A model generated the notes under the pieces. The model had not been told where the DNA came from, made no database searches, and was given only the letters and a program-made list of their open reading frames with translations. From NCBI GenBank assembly GCA_001828445.1, contig MHYJ01000137.1, positions 1 to 7,288 of the forward strand: a DNA stretch of 7,288 nucleotides, written 5' to 3'. This document shows, piece after piece, positions 4,034 through 7,288 of this stretch. Both the position numbers and the translations under genes were made by a program. Positions within the stretch are counted from its first letter, which is position 1. Each line of letters starts with the position of its first letter. Origin of the DNA: Planctomycetes bacterium RBG_16_43_13. Lineage in GTDB: Bacteria > Planctomycetota > MHYJ01.

Positions 4034-7027
4034 TTACGGACTTATTGTTATTTTCTTATACATATTATTATTGTTCTCATTTGCCTCTGTAACCACATTA
4101 TCAGCATCTGCTCTTGCTATGATGTAGTAAGTGCCTGTGGTTATTCCAGAAGGTATGATTACTGATGTGTTTTCTCCACTTGTTGTTCCTGCTGCAAGAG
4201 ACGGTATTGCCCTGCTTGCAAGATATGCGTCTCCTGCATCATATATTGTGTTTGTAGACAAGTAAATCTTTGTAGTTGAAGCTCCTGCTGTGTCTCCTCC
4301 ACTGTTCTTTGTCGTGTCTTTAATTGAAATGGTTGAACCCCTTGCTGCACTCGTCGGAACTGTAAGGGCTGATACTATAAGGTCAGGCCCTATTTTAATG
4401 GATTTGCCCTTGTTATTATTTGTCTCGCTTGTCTCTGAAACTGCATTATCAGCATCTGCCCTTGCTATGATATAATAAGTTCCAATAGAAGCGCCTGCAG
4501 GAACAGTTAGAGATGTGCTTCCTGCATTTGCAGCTTCTGCGGCAAGAGATGGCACTGCCCTGCTTGCAAGATAGGTATCCCCTATATCATATGCGGCATT
4601 GGCAGACCAGTAAAGTTTAGTGGTTGAGGCTCCTGCAATACATCCTCCGCTGTTCTTTGTTGTATCATTCACAGAGATAATCTGTCCGGGACCTACTGTT
4701 AATGGAGCAGTAAGAGCAGATACTATAAGGTCAGGACCTACCTTTATTGACTTATATTTAGTATTATTTGTTTCATTAGTCTCAGAAACTGCATTATCTG
4801 CATCTGCTACAGCAATAATGTAATATGTGCCTGTGCATGTTCCAGCAGGAATAGTTACAGAAGTGCTTCCTGAACTTGCAGCTCCTGCGGCAAGAGATGG
4901 TATTACTCTGCTTCCAATCTCAGTATCTCCTGCATCATATGTGCTGTTGGTAGACAAGTAAATCTTTGTAGTTGAAGCTCCTGCTGTGTCTCCTCCACTG
5001 TTCTTTGTCGTGTCTTTAATTGAAATGGTTGAACCCCTTGCTGCACTCGTCGGAACTGTAAGGGCTGATACTATAAGGTCAGGCCCTATTTTAATGGATT
5101 TGCCCTTGTTATTATTTGTCTCGCTTGTCTCTGAAACTGCATTATCAGCATCTGCCCTTGCTATGATATAATAAGTTCCAATAGAAGCGCCTGCAGGAAC
5201 AGTTAGAGATGTGCTTCCTGCATTTGCAGCTTCTGCGGCAAGAGATGGCACTGCCCTGCTTGCAAGATAGGTATCCCCTATATCATATGCGGCATTGGCA
5301 GACCAGTAAAGTTTAGTGGTTGAGGCTCCTGCAATACATCCTCCGCTGTTCTTTGTTGTATCATTCACAGAGATAATCTGTCCGGGACCTACTGTTAATG
5401 GAGCAGTAAGAGCAGATACTATAAGGTCAGGACCTACCTTTATTGACTTATATTTAGTATTATTTGTTTCATTAGTCTCAGAAACTGCATTATCTGCATC
5501 TGCTACAGCAATAATGTAATATGTGCCTGTGCATGTTCCAGCAGGAATAGTTACAGAAGTGCTTCCTGAACTTGCAGCTCCTGCGGCAAGAGATGGTATT
5601 ACTCTGCTTCCAATCTCAGTATCTCCTGCATCATATGTGCTGTTGGTAGACCAGTAGAATTTGGTAGTTGAAGAGTCTGCAGTGCCTGGGCCGTTATTCC
5701 TGGTTGTATCTTTTACAACGATGGTAGAACTTGGCATTGCTGTTAATGGAGCAGATAAACTAGAGATGATAAGGTCAGGCTGACTCACTGCACAGAGCGG
5801 GTCAGCAGCATCAATTAAATGGTCGCAGTTATTGTCTTTCCCATCACTGCAAGTTACATTTCCGAATGGTCCTTCTACAGCGCTGGGATTAATTGTTGGG
5901 TCATTGTCATTACAGTCTATGTTTGATGTATAACCATCTCCATCATTGTCAACCAATGGAACATTCGTTGCATATTTGAGATTCCAGTAACTATTGTAGC
6001 CATCTAAATAGCTTATATGTACATAGTTATTTGAGTCTATTGCTATGGAGGTATACATTCCTACATCCCCTGAGTTATCGAGTGTTGTTGCGACCCATGT
6101 ACCAGAAATGTTAACCGCATATGTGAGACTGCTGTTAGTCACATCATAATAGCTGATATGAGCCTGATTATTGGGGTCTATCGCTATGGAAGTATACTGC
6201 CCTACATCTCCTACACTGTCAACGGTGGTCGCAACCCATATGCCAGAAAAATCAGTTACGTATCTGAGGTCGCCGTTTGTTCTATCATAATAACTTATAT
6301 GCACTTTGTTATTTGAGTCTATTGCTATTGAAGTATACTCTCCAATGTCTCCTGTGCTATCAACAGTTGTTGTTGTCCAGATTTCTGAAGAATTTGTAGC
6401 ATACTTCAGGTCACCGTTTGTTCTATCATAATAAGTTATATGCACTTTGTTATTTGAGTCTATTGCTATTGAAGAATACTCTCCGACAAGTCCTACACTA
6501 TCGAGGGTTGTGACATCCCATGTGTCAAAAACATTGTTTGCATATTTTAGGTCACCATTACTTTCATCTCTATAACTTATATGTACTTTATTGTTAGAGT
6601 CTATCGCTATCGAAGTATCGCTTCCTACACAGCCAGTACTATCAATTGTTGAAGTAACCCATATTCCAGAAGAATTTGTTGCGTACTTGAGATCATAAAT
6701 AGGATAATTATCATAGTAGCTTATATGCACTTTGTCGCTGGAGTCTATTGCTATTGAAGAATGTGTACCGGTTCCCTGCCCGCTATCAAGAACAGATGTA
6801 TTCCATGCGCCAGGAACATTGTTTGCATATCTGAGTTGATAGTTTGGATAGCCATGTAAATAGCTTATATGGATTTTGTCGTTTGAATCCAATGCTATTG
6901 AAGTCCATTTCCCAACGGTCTCCTTACTCTCAACTGTTGTTGTAACCCATGAAGCTGATGATTCATGGTCTTGGAGTAGAACCCCTCCCACAATAAGTAT
7001 CACGACCAGAACAATTTTTTTAAACAT
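4034..7027 (-). CDS. Secreted protein A: seven-repeat propeller, MopE-like metal-binding motif and five CARDB domains
   Basis: 997 residues. In order: a signal peptide (MFKKIVLVVILIVGGVLL, likely cleaved near SSA-S at about 25); seven repeats of 47-48 residues (27-357), each with W-TTT-DS-G-VG, SIAIDSNNKVHISYYD and LKYATN; a MopE-like motif (360-412) with DNDGDGY, DCNDNDP, CSDGKDNNC and four cysteines; then five CARDB domains of 116 residues starting at 417, 533, 649, 765 and 881. No membrane anchor or sorting signal follows, so it is probably exported and either released or surface-associated. The MopE-like motif suggests metal binding (calcium or copper; the sequence does not decide). CARDB domains are thought to act in adhesion or as spacers. 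The ATG is supported by AGAGGA 5 nt upstream. CARDB 3-4 arise from an exact 696-bp duplication. Cysteines at 499/564 and 731/796 recur in consecutive CARDB pairs. The ligand is unknown. Confidence 0.9.
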   Translation of the reverse strand: MFKKIVLVVILIVGGVLLQDHESSASWVTTTVESKETVGKWTSIALDSNDKIHISYLHGYPNYQLRYANNVPGAWNTSVLDSGQGTGTHSSIAIDSSDKVHISYYDNYPIYDLKYATNSSGIWVTSTIDSTGCVGSDTSIAIDSNNKVHISYRDESNGDLKYANNVFDTWDVTTLDSVGLVGEYSSIAIDSNNKVHITYYDRTNGDLKYATNSSEIWTTTTVDSTGDIGEYTSIAIDSNNKVHISYYDRTNGDLRYVTDFSGIWVATTVDSVGDVGQYTSIAIDPNNQAHISYYDVTNSSLTYAVNISGTWVATTLDNSGDVGMYTSIAIDSNNYVHISYLDGYNSYWNLKYATNVPLVDNDGDGYTSNIDCNDNDPTINPSAVEGPFGNVTCSDGKDNNCDHLIDAADPLCAVSQPDLIISSLSAPLTAMPSSTIVVKDTTRNNGPGTADSSTTKFYWSTNSTYDAGDTEIGSRVIPSLAAGAASSGSTSVTIPAGTCTGTYYIIAVADADNAVSETNETNNTKYKSIKVGPDLIVSALTAPLTVGPGQIISVNDTTKNSGGCIAGASTTKLYWSANAAYDIGDTYLASRAVPSLAAEAANAGSTSLTVPAGASIGTYYIIARADADNAVSETSETNNNKGKSIKIGPDLIVSALTVPTSAARGSTISIKDTTKNSGGDTAGASTTKIYLSTNSTYDAGDTEIGSRVIPSLAAGAASSGSTSVTIPAGTCTGTYYIIAVADADNAVSETNETNNTKYKSIKVGPDLIVSALTAPLTVGPGQIISVNDTTKNSGGCIAGASTTKLYWSANAAYDIGDTYLASRAVPSLAAEAANAGSTSLTVPAGASIGTYYIIARADADNAVSETSETNNNKGKSIKIGPDLIVSALTVPTSAARGSTISIKDTTKNSGGDTAGASTTKIYLSTNTIYDAGDAYLASRAIPSLAAGTTSGENTSVIIPSGITTGTYYIIARADADNVVTEANENNNNMYKKITISP
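4037..5779 (-). repeat. Five CARDB-coding units of 348 bp
   Basis: Units occupy 5779-5432, 5431-5084, 5083-4736, 4735-4388 and 4387-4037 in coding order. Each starts with PDLI-S-L and contains DTT-N-G, STTK-Y-S, SR--PSLA, GTYYII--ADADN and E-NE-NN. Units 2 and 4 encode identical protein. Unit 3 is a hybrid: its first part matches unit 5 and its second part matches unit 1. The assignment to CARDB (cell adhesion related domain in bacteria) rests on this motif pattern and length. Confidence 0.88.
4254..5651. repeat. Identical 696-bp tandem duplication inside protein A
   Basis: Reading both copies side by side, every base from 4254 to 4955 equals the base 696 positions later (702 nt, no difference found). 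Copies can be written as 4254-4949 and 4950-5645, plus a shared 6-bp end. The period is exactly two CARDB domains (232 codons), so the frame is preserved. The word GTAGAC occurs at 4254-4259, 4950-4955 and 5646-5651, and marks the crossover interval. The bases just outside differ (4253 versus 4949; 4956 versus 5652). Confidence 0.93.
5957..6949 (-). repeat. Seven tandem propeller-blade units of 141-144 bp
   Basis: Residues 27-357 of protein A form seven units starting at W27, W75, W123, W170, W217, W264 and W311. The core SIAIDSNNKVHISYYD with LKYATN is strongly kept; the region after the aromatic YYD and the stretch before the next W vary. Length, count and the strand-turn-strand pattern fit a seven-bladed beta-propeller, but the unit is not the SBBP type found in protein B, and I cannot name a family with certainty. 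Confidence 0.85.
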
Positions 7028-7032
7028 CTTTA

Positions 7033-7038
7033 TCCTCT
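7033..7038 (-). promoter_or_regulatory. Shine-Dalgarno of protein A
   Basis: AGAGGA on the minus strand at 7038-7033, 5 nt before the ATG at 7027, is a strong and well-placed ribosome binding site that fixes the start. It is preceded by a run of seven A. Confidence 0.85.
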
Positions 7039-7058
7039 TTTTTTATATTCAAATATAA

Positions 7059-7074
7059 TGCAAAATCTATGCCG
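7059..7074 (-). promoter_or_regulatory. Candidate sigma-54 (-24/-12) promoter of protein A
   Basis: The minus-strand sequence CGGCATAGATTTTGCA has GG (7073-7072) and GC (7061-7060) separated by exactly 10 nt, as in the sigma-54 consensus TGGCAC-N5-TTGC. GGCA and TTGCA match; the first T and two bases of the CACG part do not. Transcription would start near the A at 7048, giving a 21-nt leader that contains the Shine-Dalgarno. Sigma-54 promoters need an activator ATPase that binds further upstream; no site was recognised in the ~125 bp up to xerD. Confidence 0.5.
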
Positions 7075-7198
7075 TTTTAAAACCCTTTGATTTTTAAAGA
7101 TTTTTTAAGAAGATGTATTGTAAATATTAAGCAGTGTAAGCTTTTCCGACAAAATCAAGGATTCCCGAGTTTTTTAAAAAATTACTTTCGATCCCTTT

Positions 7199-7288
7199 TT
7201 ACCCCCGCGGGTGATATTCCTTGTGCACCTTTTTAAGCCTTTCAGGGGTTACTTTGGTGTATATCTGAGTTGTTGATATATCGGCGTG
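7199..7288 (-). CDS. xerD: XerD-type tyrosine recombinase, C-terminal 29 codons (5' part outside the window)
   Basis: The minus strand from the edge to the TAA at 7201-7199 encodes a typical Xer C-terminus: HADISTTQIYT, then PERLKKVHKEYHPRG. The first residue is the His of the LGH motif, and the Tyr nine residues later is the catalytic nucleophile, the same spacing as His270 and Tyr279 of E. coli XerD. The ending in HPR plus one residue also matches XerD better than XerC. The family resolves chromosome dimers at dif with a partner recombinase; integrases of mobile elements share the motif, so a phage- or integron-type enzyme is not fully excluded on 29 residues. No obvious terminator follows it; 171 bp separate it from protein A. 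Confidence 0.88.
   Translation of the reverse strand, partial: HADISTTQIYTKVTPERLKKVHKEYHPRG

Noticed and set aside
4290..5519. Four plus-strand open frames of 61 and 67 codons at 4290, 4620, 4986 and 5316
   Set aside because: They are antisense shadows of the CARDB repeats; the pairs are identical only because of the 696-bp duplication, and none has a ribosome site or recognisable domain.
4254..5651. The duplication as an insertion sequence or composite mobile element
   Set aside because: The repeated DNA is only CARDB coding sequence, with no transposase, terminal inverted repeats or target-site pattern; unequal recombination explains it.
7124..7152. TTGTCG (7152-7147) and TAATAT (7129-7124) with a 17-bp spacer as a sigma-70 promoter for protein A
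   Set aside because: Each box matches only 4 of 6; the sigma-54 candidate nearer the gene is a better fit. Kept only as an alternative.
7169..7187. AT-rich near-palindrome (TTTTTTAAAAAA core) as a terminator after xerD
   Set aside because: The core has no loop and no GC-rich stem, so it would not form a stable terminator hairpin.

Overview
The window reads as one stretch of chromosome from an AT-leaning bacterium, with everything coded on the minus strand. In transcription order (high to low coordinates) it holds the last 29 codons of a XerD-type tyrosine recombinase, two large secreted repeat proteins (997 and 1048 residues), and the first ~202 codons of rsmA/ksgA, the 16S rRNA dimethyladenosine transferase. 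The two housekeeping genes are cut by the window edges. The combination of SBBP propellers, MopE-like metal-binding motifs, CARDB domains and heptanucleotide repeats suggests an environmental Nitrospirota- or Desulfobacterota-like lineage, but the sequence does not settle the phylum.

Layout: 7288-7199 is the xerD 3' end. 7198-7028 is a 171-bp intergenic region with a well-spaced sigma-54-type -24/-12 element and a strong Shine-Dalgarno sequence. 7027-4034 is secreted protein A: signal peptide, seven ~47-residue propeller-like repeats, a MopE-like Cys/Asp motif, then five CARDB domains. 4033-3884 is an intergenic region with a terminator-like hairpin and an overlapping alternative hairpin. 3883-737 is secreted protein B: signal peptide, an N-terminal domain typical of SBBP proteins, seven ~66-residue SBBP repeats, a MopE-like motif and two CARDB domains. 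736-608 holds a 16-bp perfect hairpin, a small palindrome and a possible rsmA promoter. 607-1 is rsmA.

Proteins A and B share the plan 'export signal, seven-bladed propeller, MopE-like motif, CARDB tandem', but their propeller repeats are of two different kinds. They look like an adjacent pair of modular, probably cell-surface or extracellular proteins in which the propeller has been exchanged or has diverged beyond recognition. No ligand or pathway can be read from the sequence.

The most unusual features are structural. Protein A contains a base-for-base identical 696-bp tandem duplication whose crossover can be placed within 6 bp and which makes a hybrid CARDB domain. Protein B carries two tracts of 7-nt-period repeats read through in frame as extra peptide in its N-terminal domain.
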